A DNA stretch of 64,000 nucleotides, from contig NZ_AOJD01000061.1 in the NCBI RefSeq assembly GCF_000337415.1, positions 1 through 64,000 of the forward strand, given 5' to 3'. Made by a program: the position numbers and the translations under genes. This DNA comes from Halorubrum tebenquichense DSM 14210 (GTDB taxonomy: Archaea; Halobacteriota; Halobacteria; Halobacteriales; Haloferacaceae). The notes beneath the pieces are model-generated. The model was not told the origin of the DNA. It made no database searches and saw nothing but the letters and a program-made list of their open reading frames with translations. Of the stretch, positions 42,929 to 51,900 are shown in pieces; within the stretch, counting starts at the first letter, position 1; every line of letters starts with the position of its first letter.

Positions 42929-43975
42929 TCAGAACTCGAACCCCACCGCGTCGCGGCTCGGGCGGAGCGGACTCTTGGGGTACGGAGGCTCGGCGTCCGG
43001 GTCGTTGTACGCCCGCGGAGCCACGTCGTTCGGGCCGTCCGGGTAACAGAGCGCGGCAATCGTCTGGATCGCGGTGCGCCCGCTCGCGAGTTCGAACTGC
43101 CCGCCGCCGTACAGTTCGATCCCCTCGCGCTCGCAGTAGGCGATCGTCTCGAACAGCGATTCGAGCGTGCCGAACCGCGACGGTTTGACGTTACACCACC
43201 CCGGCTCGACGGGGAGCGACTCGAGGCTCTCGACGCCGTCGATCGGGTAGTCGAACGAGAGTCGATCGGCCTGCGGCTCGACGAGCGCGCCCGTCGCCGG
43301 CGTGAACGCGGGGTCCTCCACGACCGCGGCCGGAAACGCCGCGAACACGTCGCGGTACAGCTCCGGGTCCGGCTCGACGTCCACGTCGGTCCCCTCGTAC
43401 CAGCCCTTCAAATCGAGGATTCGCACCGCGTCGGTCTCGCGCAGCGTCTCGAACGCCGCCTCGGGCCACTCCGGCGTCGGGTCGAGTTTGAACTCCAACT
43501 CCGGGTTGCGCGCGAGCAGTCCCTCGACGCGGTCGGTCGACGGCGGGTCGCCGAGCCGCGTCGAGACGACGAACCGGACCGGCTCCGGCTCGACCCCGAG
43601 GAACCCGCCCAGTGATTCTTCGCGCTGCCTGAGCGCCAGATCGAGCGCCGCGCTCTCGACCGCCCAGCGGCGGTAGTTCCGCGAGGTCTCGTTCTCCGGC
43701 GGGTTCCCGTGGAACAGGTCGACCTCGTCGAGCCGGTCAGACAGCGCGTCGATCGTCCACTCCCCCTCGACGTCGATCGGGTCGGTCCCGGCGAGCGCGT
43801 CGTGGTCGGCGGTCTCGTAGGTGACGTCCTCGCCGCGCCCGACGACGCCGTCGCCCGAGAGCCGATACTCCGTAGTCGTGCGCTCGAACCCGCTCGTCGT
43901 GTCCGCGGTCTGCCGGCGGCGGGCGACCGACTCGATAGTCACCGGCAGGTCCGCAATCTGCTCGTAGAGGCTCAT
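42929..43975 (-). CDS. Enolase-superfamily protein (MLE/OSBS-like)
   Basis: Enzyme of 348 aa with the two-domain enolase-superfamily layout. Metal-ligand and base candidates are in the order expected for the MLE subgroup: LEFKLDPTP (Lys), ILDLKGWY (Asp), VVEDPAF (Glu-Asp), LSFDYPI (Asp) and CNVKPSRFGTL (Lys). The reaction is not identifiable; o-succinylbenzoate synthase-type dehydration, muconate lactonisation or epimerisation are all possible. A TATA-like CGATTTAAGTG on the reverse strand (44002-44012) supports the start at 43975. Convergent with engB across the structured repeat. Confidence 0.75.
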   Translation of the reverse strand: MSLYEQIADLPVTIESVARRRQTADTTSGFERTTTEYRLSGDGVVGRGEDVTYETADHDALAGTDPIDVEGEWTIDALSDRLDEVDLFHGNPPENETSRNYRRWAVESAALDLALRQREESLGGFLGVEPEPVRFVVSTRLGDPPSTDRVEGLLARNPELEFKLDPTPEWPEAAFETLRETDAVRILDLKGWYEGTDVDVEPDPELYRDVFAAFPAAVVEDPAFTPATGALVEPQADRLSFDYPIDGVESLESLPVEPGWCNVKPSRFGTLESLFETIAYCEREGIELYGGGQFELASGRTAIQTIAALCYPDGPNDVAPRAYNDPDAEPPYPKSPLRPSRDAVGFEF

Positions 43976-44035
43976 GTGTGATCCGACGACGGCCGGTCAC
44001 TTAAATCGGTGAGCGGAGCGGGGCGGCGGATCCGG

Positions 44036-44743
44036 TCACGGTCCGGCGTCGCTCGCGCGACTCCGAAGCGTCGCGATCCGAGTGCCGAGGGCCCAGAACA
44101 GCGGGACCACGGTGAGCACGACCGCGCCGGCGGCCGCGACCTGTAACACCGTGGTGGTGAACCACGGCTCGGCGTCCGCGTACGGCAGCGCGGTGTGGGT
44201 CACCTCGCCGACCACGGGGACGAAGTAGTCCATCAGCAGGTCGACGGTGTACCACGCGGTCGCGACCGCGACGGCGCGGAGCGGGAAGTCCGTGATGCGG
44301 TGGAGGACGAACGCCTGAACGACCATCGCGAGGTGACTCACGAGGAGGAACGCGTACAGCGCCGGGCCCGAGTTCGCGAGGAACTGCGGGTAGAAGACGA
44401 CGAGGACGTACGGCGTCCACAGCCCCAGCTTGACGTTGCCGAAGAAGGCGAGCGCGGCGAGCGTGTCGCTCGACCGGCCGAGCGCCCACGCGCCGAGCGC
44501 GAGCGCGATGAGCAGCGTCGCACCGGGGCTGTCGGGGATGAAGATCCACATCTCGGTCGGCAGGGCCTGAAACTGGAACCGGTAGTACCAGAAGCCGAAG
44601 GCGGTGCCGACGAGGTTGATGGCGACGATGACCCACGCGAACCGGAAGGCGACGTCCTCCAGCCGCTTCGGGAGGGGCGCGACCCACCGCGGGAGCGAGT
44701 CGCGGTCGGGCGGGTCGCGGCCGAGCGCGCCGACGATGTCCAT
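44036..44743 (-). CDS. DUF1405 family membrane protein
   Basis: Integral membrane protein, 235 aa, with about six hydrophobic helices (residues near 33-53, 73-93, 98-120, 127-145, 160-180 and 195-220). Conserved-looking phrases: FGFWYYRFQFQALPTEMWIF, FIPDSPGATLLIALA, FFGNVKLGLWTPYVLVVFYP, and SHLAMVVQAFVLHRI. This matches the DUF1405 family from memory. Function unknown, though the family is often near membrane or lipid genes. No operon partner is close. Confidence 0.8.
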   Translation of the reverse strand: MDIVGALGRDPPDRDSLPRWVAPLPKRLEDVAFRFAWVIVAINLVGTAFGFWYYRFQFQALPTEMWIFIPDSPGATLLIALALGAWALGRSSDTLAALAFFGNVKLGLWTPYVLVVFYPQFLANSGPALYAFLLVSHLAMVVQAFVLHRITDFPLRAVAVATAWYTVDLLMDYFVPVVGEVTHTALPYADAEPWFTTTVLQVAAAGAVVLTVVPLFWALGTRIATLRSRASDAGP

Positions 44744-44892
44744 ACCGCCGGCTCGGACCGGGCGGGCAAAGCCGTGGCGGTCGCGGCGGACGCGACCGGG
44801 GACGCGGGGCCGAGGCGAGCGCGAACCCGAGATCGCCCCGACCCCCGCCCGCGACGAAAAGGGCTATGGGGGCCCGGCGGGAAGGCGGGGGT

Positions 44893-45510
44893 ATGCGCCC
44901 GCGAACGCTGCTCGCGCTGCTCCTCGTCGTCCCCCTCGTGGACGCGCTGTTCCTGATCGTGGTCGCGACGCGGCTCGGGTGGCCCGCGACGGTCGCGCTC
45001 GTCGTGTTGACGGCCGTCCTCGGGATGCTCCTCCTCCGCGCCGAGGGCCGCGCCACCCTCGCGCGGATCCAGCGGAAGCTGGCCCGGGGCGCGCCCCCGA
45101 CCGACGAACTGCTCGACGGCGGGCTGTTGATCGCGGCGGGCGCGTTCCTGCTCACGCCGGGGCTCGTCACCGATGCGGTCGGCTTCCTGCTCGCGCTCCC
45201 GCTCTCCCGGGTCCCGATCCGATTGGCCTTAAAGAAGTACGTCGTCGTCCCGTACATCGAGAAGGAGACGGACGGGTTCCTCTCCGGGAACGTCTACATC
45301 GGCGGCTTCCCGAACGACGGCGAGGGCGGCTTCTCGATGGGCGGCGGCTTCCCCGGCGGCGGTCCCGACGGCGGCCCGGACGGGTTCGCCGGCGGCGACG
45401 GCGACGGCGGCGCTGCGGGGGGCGCTGACTCCGGCGGCGCGGCCGCGGACGACGACGTCGTCGACGTGGATTTCACCGTCGAAGAGGAGGAGCGGAAGGG
45501 AACCGACTGA
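44893..45510 (+). CDS. fxsA: FxsA family membrane protein
   Basis: Cytoplasmic-membrane protein of 205 aa. The FxsA domain occupies the first 130 residues with helices near 5-28, 35-55 and 80-105 and the motif PLVDALFLIVVATRLGWPAT, then ELLDGGLLIAAGAFLLTPGL and TDAVGFLLALPLSRVPIR. The C-terminal third is Gly/Asp-rich low complexity with an acidic end (DVVDVDFTVEEEER). FxsA was named for suppressing F-exclusion of phage T7; a normal role is not established. Start 44893 fits the family N-terminus. Confidence 0.83.
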   Translation: MRPRTLLALLLVVPLVDALFLIVVATRLGWPATVALVVLTAVLGMLLLRAEGRATLARIQRKLARGAPPTDELLDGGLLIAAGAFLLTPGLVTDAVGFLLALPLSRVPIRLALKKYVVVPYIEKETDGFLSGNVYIGGFPNDGEGGFSMGGGFPGGGPDGGPDGFAGGDGDGGAAGGADSGGAAADDDVVDVDFTVEEEERKGTD

Positions 45511-45572
45511 CGGCACGGGCCTCGCTTCGACCCCGTGAAACCGCCACACGGCGGGCGGCTCCCGAAAGGAAA

Positions 45573-45582
45573 CCCTTAAAAT
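45573..45582 (+). promoter_or_regulatory. TATA-like box for tRNA-Ile
   Basis: CCCTTAAAAT lies about 37 bp upstream of the mature tRNA 5' end, which would give a short 5' leader, as usual for archaeal tRNA genes. Confidence 0.5.
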
Positions 45583-45614
45583 CCTACCCGCGCAACGACT
45601 GAATGCGCTCACCT

Positions 45615-45688
45615 GGGCCAATAGCTCAGTCAGGTTGAGCGCTCGGCTGATAACCGGGAGGTCCACGGTTCAAATCCGTGTTGGCCCA
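45615..45688 (+). tRNA. tRNA-Ile, anticodon GAT
   Basis: A 74-nt cloverleaf: acceptor GGGCCAA pairs with TTGGCCC, D arm AATAGCTCAGTCAGG, anticodon stem CTCGG/CCGGG with loop CTGATAA (anticodon GAT), and T arm around GGTTCAAATCC. Discriminator A; CCA is not encoded. No intron is seen. It forms the left border of an AT-rich island, a usual integration target. Confidence 0.95.
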
Positions 45689-45697
45689 CCTACAACG

Positions 45698-45718
45698 CGC
45701 ACGGTCTTTGGCCGTGCG
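45698..45718 (+). terminator. Hairpin just after tRNA-Ile
   Basis: CGCACGG (45698-45704) pairs with CCGTGCG (45712-45718) across the loop TCTTTGG, 9 bp after the tRNA. A second, imperfect hairpin (GGTGGGCTGGG/CCCAGCCACC) lies at about 45724-45750. These may end or process the tRNA transcript, or be part of the attachment region; no T-run follows the first hairpin. Confidence 0.35.
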
Positions 45719-45792
45719 GGATTGGTGGGCTGGGACTCCCCAGCCACCCAATTTCGGTATTCTACTATCTGATAGTTAAGTCTGTAATCACA

Positions 45793-45957
45793 ATTCAAGT
45801 ACCGCGGGATCTCGAAGGTACGGAGCCCGACGTACCCGCCGAGCTGAACGATTGGATCGTCGCGGTGGTCGCCGACCACCTAGCGGAGCTCTTCCAGCTT
45901 GTCGTCGCGGAGCCACATTTTGTGCTGGTTCGACTTCCCTGTGGACTCTAACCGCAT
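45793..45957 (-). pseudogene. Decayed tyrosine recombinase (phage-type integrase), N-terminal fragment
   Basis: Reading the reverse strand from an ATG at 45957 gives RLESTGKSNQHKMWLRDDKL and EELR, then an in-frame TAG (45880-45882), then VVGDHRDDPIVQLGGYVGLR and TFEIPRYLN. The phrase LGGYVGLRTFEIP matches the first conserved block of haloarchaeal tyrosine integrases (typically GLRAFEIPQV, where the Arg is catalytic). All downstream domains are missing, since only about 105 bp remain before the tRNA gene. It is a relic of the element that integrated at tRNA-Ile. Whether it is an N-terminal remnant of a split integrase or simple decay is not clear. The rest of 45689-46151 shows no gene. Confidence 0.6.
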
Positions 45958-46151
45958 GAAATTACTAAAAACTGATATATAAGACGGCAGAACCCACGGG
46001 CCGACCGGCGTGATCGGGCCGGTATTCCGGGTGCGGTTATCGAGTTGTTTCAGAAGTCGTCACTTGGTATTAAACACTAACTCTACGATATATATTGGCT
46101 AGTGAATCAACCCAGCTCATCAGAATGAATTGATTTCGAACTAGTATCTCC

Positions 46152-46469
46152 CTAAATACCTAATTCGATTACTCCCTCACAGTTCGGACAGTGTGTTTGG
46201 TCCGTGGCACTACCTGCGATATATCCGTAGCCCCCGCCAATTGCTGCTAGTCCAGCGCCGAGGTAGTACGTCGCAGCAGTCCCCGTACCACCGGAAGCAA
46301 CACCAATGCCGGTACCGACCGTAGCTCCAACAGCTCCTAACACGGCACTAGCCGTGGTTGCGGCCATCACGCGTCCGTGCTTCGTTCTGTAAGCATGAAC
46401 CATCTTGTTACAGTGGGTACACTCAACCTTCGCGATACGGTCGTCAACGTCGTTAGTGCTTTCATTCAT
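46152..46469 (-). CDS. Small glycine-zipper membrane protein with zinc-ribbon ends
   Basis: Protein of 105 aa. An N-terminal CTHC pair (about residue 17) and a C-terminal CPNC pair (about residue 96) flank a glycine/alanine-rich hydrophobic centre (ATTASAVLGAVGATVGTGIG, then GTAATYYLGAGLAAIGGGYG). This resembles glycine-zipper membrane segments with a zinc ribbon split around them. Base composition is visibly lower in G+C than core genes. Its start overlaps the stop of the upstream gene by 8 bp, so the two are co-translated. Such pairs occur in haloarchaeal integrated elements, from memory; function unknown. Confidence 0.62.
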   Translation of the reverse strand: MNESTNDVDDRIAKVECTHCNKMVHAYRTKHGRVMAATTASAVLGAVGATVGTGIGVASGGTGTAATYYLGAGLAAIGGGYGYIAGSATDQTHCPNCEGVIELGI

Positions 46470-46782
46470 TGTTGTCGTGGCCGCAGTAGGGACACGTCAG
46501 CCCCTGAAAAATCGGGTTATACGTCTTTGTACAACGATCGCAAGTGCTGGTGTGCGGGGAGTACCACGATTCGAAGTCGGCTCGCTTGACTGTCGTGATA
46601 CTACCTCCGCGGGCGTACAGCAGCGTTTTGGTCGGGGGGTGGTACCGTGTTCGTGCTCCCTCCTCACTTTCGACTGTCACGGGGAACGACTGCTCCCACG
46701 CAGTTTGAACAGATAGCTTCGATCCGTCACTACGAACCGCGAAGCGAGATCGGGAGTGTACCGTGGATGCTGGAGCACTCAT
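46462..46782 (-). CDS. Small Cys-rich protein paired with the glycine-zipper gene
   Basis: Protein of 106 aa from the ATG at 46782 (APASTVHSRSRFAVRSDGSK onward); the open frame continues upstream without support. It ends with two CxxC pairs (TSTCDRCTKTYNPIFQGLTC and PYCGHDNNE), a complete zinc ribbon. The N-terminal part is beta-rich (SVQTAWEQSFPVTVESEEGA, KTLLYARGGSITTVKRADFE). It overlaps the downstream gene by 8 bp. A possible adaptor pair of element origin; no named family recognised. The 462 bp upstream (46783-47244) hold no convincing gene. Confidence 0.58.
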   Translation of the reverse strand: MSAPASTVHSRSRFAVRSDGSKLSVQTAWEQSFPVTVESEEGARTRYHPPTKTLLYARGGSITTVKRADFESWYSPHTSTCDRCTKTYNPIFQGLTCPYCGHDNNE

Positions 46783-47244
46783 GCTGACACACCCTCTGGA
46801 GTCCGCGGAGATCCGACCAGATGAGGCGAAACCCCCCGGATCTCTGGTGACATTGTTTGCTGTTGTGATACATCGACTGCTGCCCAATTCGTCGTTGGAT
46901 GATTGTTACTACTCATGGTTATGTACTGGATGGAACGCGAAGTCAGAACTGCTAATTTTGGGAGCAATAAGACTAACAGCTACAGTATTGGCCGAAACGA
47001 GAAGCGGAACCGAGCCGCAAAATAAAGCCTCCCATTACTGGGGGAAGGAGCCCTGGTTTGATTCTAATATGGCCATCAAGCAACCACACTTGATGGCCTC
47101 CGACTAGCGTTCCATATCCTTGTCATGCAACAGATAACTAATAAATCTAGCGGTGAACGACCTGTTTGGTCGGCAGGCGAAGTATACTTCTCATATTCGC
47201 ATATAGTGAAATGATTTAATAACCGGACATGGATATCGGTCCCC

Positions 47245-48000
47245 ATGTTTGACAATTGGCATCAAGTAGATAGAAATCTCTTCCTACTCATAAAATACCA
47301 ATACTACTCATTACTTCCTTGGCTAATCTACGTTGTTATTGGAGTAGTTCTAGAAATAGTACGAATATGGTACTTTCCAGCTAGTCCCAGTAGCTCCGGA
47401 TTTTTAGTATATTACGTGTTTTTTGTTCCCCATCAAATTCTGCTCATATCTCTTGTTTCTGTAATTCTGATCAAGATCATATCCACAGTAAAAACAACAT
47501 TAGTCCACGTCTGGAGGAGTTGTACTCCCCCATTTGATTCAGGAGTGGAGATATTTGGTAAGTCAGAGCCAACTAAGAATCTCATCCAAACAGCTCAATA
47601 CAGGGGAATACTGTTTTTATCTGGGGGATTTCTAGTAGGAGAGATCATTCCCCTCTTTGGGGAGATTCCACTACGATATGGAAGTATTTCGTTCACAGAT
47701 CTTCCAAGTTTACCATATTCTGAAACGCTCACTGAGATAGCTTCTGGATTTCCCATCGTAGGGGATCTACTCACGTTATCATTACAGTCATTAATCTCGG
47801 TACAGTCACCAGTGTTGTATATACCAATATCAATCTCCGCATTTCTAATGCTCATTGGAGTTTGGAACCTATCATACGCTTCTAGACACTTTTTACAAGT
47901 AGAATCGAAATCGGGAGAAAAGTGGCAGCGATTGTTATTCGAATTATTGGCAATAATTACTGGGCCGCTTACTATTGTGTATATATACCACGTATTTTGA
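47245..48000 (+). CDS. AT-rich multi-helix membrane protein of unknown function
   Basis: Membrane protein of 251 aa with about five hydrophobic segments (residues near 20-40, 52-80, 122-138, 180-205 and 228-250). Phe/Ile/Tyr are frequent and codon use is AT-leaning (many ATA, TTA and AGA codons), unlike the neighbouring core genes. This indicates recent acquisition. A TATA-like ATTTAATAAC (47214-47223) is 27 bp from the ATG, so it is probably expressed. No domain recognised. It lies in the AT-rich island after tRNA-Ile. Confidence 0.68.
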   Translation: MFDNWHQVDRNLFLLIKYQYYSLLPWLIYVVIGVVLEIVRIWYFPASPSSSGFLVYYVFFVPHQILLISLVSVILIKIISTVKTTLVHVWRSCTPPFDSGVEIFGKSEPTKNLIQTAQYRGILFLSGGFLVGEIIPLFGEIPLRYGSISFTDLPSLPYSETLTEIASGFPIVGDLLTLSLQSLISVQSPVLYIPISISAFLMLIGVWNLSYASRHFLQVESKSGEKWQRLLFELLAIITGPLTIVYIYHVF

Positions 48001-48070
48001 GGGAGTAGTAGCTTCATGTGTAAGAGATCGTAAAATTGCGGTTCAAACCTTGCTAGCTGCCAACGCGTAT

Positions 48071-48253
48071 TCATTGTGACATCGACATTATCAAGTGGTC
48101 TTCTACCTCCTTGACATCAGACCTTGGGACGTACCCGTCGATACTTCCTTCTTCTACTACCTCTTCTAGATTGAGCTCCGATGTGTGATCTCCCTCAAGC
48201 CGAGTTGGGAGTGTCACTCTAAATCCAGGAGAGTAAACGACTTCCCCACTCAT
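48071..48253 (-). CDS. Possible small acidic protein in the island
   Basis: A 60-residue ORF (MSGEVVYSPGFRVTLPTRLE followed by an acidic, Glu/Val-rich end). It is convergent with the membrane protein gene. The frame is open far upstream, but that extension is antisense to the triple zinc-ribbon gene, so ATG 48253 is chosen. There is no homology I recognise; low confidence that it is a real gene. Confidence 0.35.
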   Translation of the reverse strand: MSGEVVYSPGFRVTLPTRLEGDHTSELNLEEVVEEGSIDGYVPRSDVKEVEDHLIMSMSQ

Positions 48254-48340
48254 GCTCTGATATCGACCACCACCTCGTTTCGAGAACCCTGAATGTCTCC
48301 GACCAAAGGGATTTACACCCAGTTCGCCGTCACCCGGGGT

Positions 48341-48703
48341 ATGGATCCCTTCGATAACGGGGGTAGCTGTGCGAACGGGCACTACTTCGCGTCGCCGAAG
48401 CAGGCCGGCGACGGGACCTACTACTGCCCGAAGTGCAACGTCAAGAACGTCTCGCCGGGCACGGACGGCGTCGAGGACGGCGGGCGCTGCCGGACGGGCC
48501 ACTACTTCGTCGAGCCGACGCAGTTGGGCCACGGCGCGTTCGGCTGCCCGGCCTGCGAGTCGACCGACATCGAGCCGAGCGACGAAGACTTCGACGACGG
48601 CGGCGTCTGCGAGAACGGCCACGAGTTCCGCGTCGCCGACCGAAACGACGCGGGCGTGTACCGCTGTCGGGACTGCGGCACGCTCGATCTCGAACCGAAC
48701 TGA
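48341..48703 (+). CDS. Triple zinc-ribbon repeat protein
   Basis: Protein of 120 aa made of three tandem units with an exact 40-residue period. Cysteines fall at 10, 29, 32; 50, 69, 72; and 90, 109, 112, with histidines at 14, 54 and 94. Each unit is D-x-GG-x-C-x2-GH(Y/E)F then C-x2-C, predicting three separate Cys3-His zinc sites. The start at 48341 begins exactly at the first repeat (DPFDNGGSC); an upstream ATG at 48293 would add AT-region sequence. The gene sits at the right edge of the AT-rich island but has core-like G+C. Function unknown; likely a binding protein. Confidence 0.8.
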   Translation: MDPFDNGGSCANGHYFASPKQAGDGTYYCPKCNVKNVSPGTDGVEDGGRCRTGHYFVEPTQLGHGAFGCPACESTDIEPSDEDFDDGGVCENGHEFRVADRNDAGVYRCRDCGTLDLEPN

Positions 48704-48909
48704 CCGCCGCGGGCGTGCGCCTGCCTTCCGGCCGAAAACTCGGCGGTCTCGACCGCGGCGTCGGTTTCGTCGTCGCGGGCGACTGAGGCTCCCGAGGCCA
48801 CCGATTCGGTCGCCGAAATCGACGCGGACAGTAGCACTAAGGCGAGTCCGACGGAAGGGCCGTACCGAATGGATCTCTCGGAGTGCCCGTCGCGCCCCCG
48901 TGCGGCGGT

Positions 48910-51900
48910 ATGACCGACTCGGCGACCGGCGCGATCCGTGCGGTCTTCGAGGCGTTCGTCGCCGACCTCCACGACGCGGTCGGCCAGCAGGCGCTCGAAG
49001 CGATCCTCACCGGCGAACGACCTCTCAGCGACTTCGATCTCGACTGTGAGCCGGAGACGTTCACCGAGGAGACGCTCGTCCGGCCGCTGCTTGACGCGGC
49101 CGACCTCCGGCTCGGCGCTCCGGTGGAAGAGCGGGCCGGACCGAGCGCGACGGCCCCGGACTTCCGGATCGCGAACGTCGACAGGGCGGTCGTCGGCGAA
49201 GCGAGAGCGATCGGCGAGACAGCGGCGGCGAGCGACGGCGTCGAGGCGTCCGTCGGCCCGTTCAGGGACGAGGACTACGGTATCGCCACGGACGGAGTCG
49301 TCTGGCGGCTACACAGGGCCGAGGCGCGGGGGGACGCCACCCGGTATCCGGTCGTCGCCGCGATCGACACTCGACAGGCGCTGCTGGCCGCGGCCGTCGA
49401 CTCGGGGTGCCTCGACGAGACGGTCCTTCCCTCCGACGTGGACGCGACCGGGGCAGAGGCCGACCGCGACGCCGTGCGCGACGCGCTGGAAGACGTGAGG
49501 GTGGCGGCGTCCGGGTCCGGGGACGCAGCGGCCGCGCTCGACGCCCTTCCGCGCCCTCGCCGCGAGCCGGACTGGACGGCGACTGGATTCGAGGCGCAGT
49601 TCGGTCGTGCGAACCTCGACCGGCGTCTGCGGCGGTTCCCCCGAGAGCGGCGGGAACGGCGGCGACGGGAGGTCGAGGGGTTCTACGACCGGTACGTCGA
49701 GTTGCTGTTCGGCGAGGGGACGACACACTCGTTCGAGACGAACCTCCTCGCGTCGATCTCGCCGCCGGACGAGTCGACTCCGGAGTCCGAGCGGCGGCGG
49801 TTCGCGCTCGCGCTCGCGAACCGGCTGCTGTTCGTCAGGGTCCTCGAAGGGCGGGAGGTCGACGGGATCGAACGCGGATTCCTGTCCGGACGAATCGAGC
49901 GGTACGAGGCGTCTGACCCGCCGCGGAGCCTCTACGAGTCGGAGATCCGACCGCTGTTCGCCGACCTGCTGAGCACGCCGAAGTCGGAGCGACCGCCGGA
50001 CCTCCGAGACGCGGACTCGCGGCGCGATCGGGTGCCGTGCCTCAACGACGGGCTGTTCCGCTCCGCCGTCCCCAACGAGGCGGCGTACAACGTGGAAGAC
50101 GGGATCTTGAAGCGGATCGTCGAAGAGCTGGGCGAGGAGGACGCGGAGCGAGGGGACTCGCTGACGAGGGACGGAACCCTCGACCCGTCGGTCATCGGGG
50201 CCGTCTTCGAGAAGGTGATCAACCACCTCGGCGCGAAGCCCGACGTCGGACTCCAGAAGGAGGAGCTGGGGGCGATATACACGCCGTCGGACGTCACGGA
50301 GCGGGTAACGGAGAAAACGGTCGAGCCGGCGATCGAAGCGGCCGTCACCGGGGCCCTCCTCGATCGGTTCGACGACGCGGACGAGCGCGAGGCCGTTCGA
50401 AATCGCTTGGACCGGCTGGGGCTGGGAGCGATACTCGACCGCTTCTCGGCGCGGAAGCGACTCGTCCTCCGGCGGGACGAGGGGGACGAGTCCGCGGAGG
50501 TCGCGGTCCCGTTCGACGAACCGGACGCGATCGAGGCGGCCCTGGAGGGCGTGACGGAGCTCCGGGTTGTCGACCCCGCGTGCGGCTCCGGGCACTTCCT
50601 CACGACGGCGATGGACCGGCTCCACCGCGCGCAGGTCGAGCTGCTCACCGGTCTCGACGACGGCGACGAACCCTCCGCCGAGGCCCGGTACGAGGCGAAA
50701 CGCGAACTCGCGTTGACCGGGGTCTACGGCGTCGACGTTCACGGGGCCGCGACCGAGGTCGCGCGGCTCCGCCTGTGGCTCAAAGTGATCGAGGACAACG
50801 GGTGGAAGTCGTCGTACGCGCGGCTCCCGAACGTCGACGCGAACGTCGCGCGCGGGAACGCGCTGGTCGGCTTCCCCGTCACCGGCAGCGCGGACCGAAC
50901 CGAAGTCCGGGGAGACGAAGTCACCCAGGTCCGGGGAGACGAGATCGCCGAGATCGAGGAACGGCGGCTGGCGTACAAGTTCGACGCGGACACCGAGGAC
51001 GACGCCCGGGAGGAGCGACGCGGCTCCCTGACCGGAAACGTCCGAGCGGAATTAGACGAGCGGTACGTTTCGCGGCTGTCCGAGACGGTCGTCGACGAGG
51101 GCGTCGAGAGCCGCGAGGATCTCCGTCGCCTCGTCGACTCGGTACCGGGTTCCGAGGAAGTCCATCCGAACGTCCGGCACGTCAAGGCGAGACCGGCCGG
51201 CGGCGGCGAGTTCTCGCCGGCACAGCGGTCGGCCCTCGAGGCCGCCGGTTTCGACGTGTTCCGCACCGGAACCACGGCGAACTTGGACGTCGGCGAGCGC
51301 GAACGGGCGCTGGAGACGCGGTCCGACGAACCGCGGGATCGACTCGTCCGTGACCTCGGAGACGTGCTGAACGAGGACGTCGTCTTCGCGGAGATCGAGC
51401 GACGACCGCTCCCCTGTGACCTAGCGGACGTCCCGGGGCGACCGTTCCACTGGATCGCCGAGTTTCCGGAGGCGGTCACGGAGACCGACGCCGGGTACGC
51501 GCTCGACTTCGACGTCGTCCTCGGGAACCCTCCGTACGGGGACCTGCTGACCGACGGCGAGAAGCGCCTCCTGACGCCGATGGATACCGGAGAGGGGTAC
51601 GGAGAGCTACGCAGCGGCGAGATCGCGGGCAACTTCGTCGAGCGCGAACTCGACCTGTTGTCCGCGGACGGCTTCTTCGGAAACGTCGTGACCGTCGGCC
51701 TGTTGTCGAGCAGCGAGCGCGGAGCCGAGCACGACCTCATCACCGACGGATTCGAGTCCGCCGAGGTGTCGTCGTTCGCCCGACGCCCGTCGCAGGTGTT
51801 CGACCGGTCGGGGAGCCGCGTCGAGATCAACCCGACGATACTCACCGGTCGGCCGGTCGGGTCGGGCGGGTCGGGTGGGTCGGGCGACGGGAGCGCGGAG

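Noticed and set aside
46763-47107. Plus-strand ORF of 114 codons in the island
   Set aside because: It overlaps the start of the Cys-rich gene on the other strand, has no recognisable motif and no promoter at the right distance.
48040-48060. Right-hand attachment site matching tRNA-Ile 3' end
   Set aside because: Only about 9 bp (CGGTTCAAA) agree; chance is enough to explain it. No longer copy of the tRNA end was found up to 48.4 kb.
48071-48622. 183-residue ORF on the minus strand
   Set aside because: Everything before residue 124 is antisense to the triple zinc-ribbon gene; only the 60-residue part may be real.
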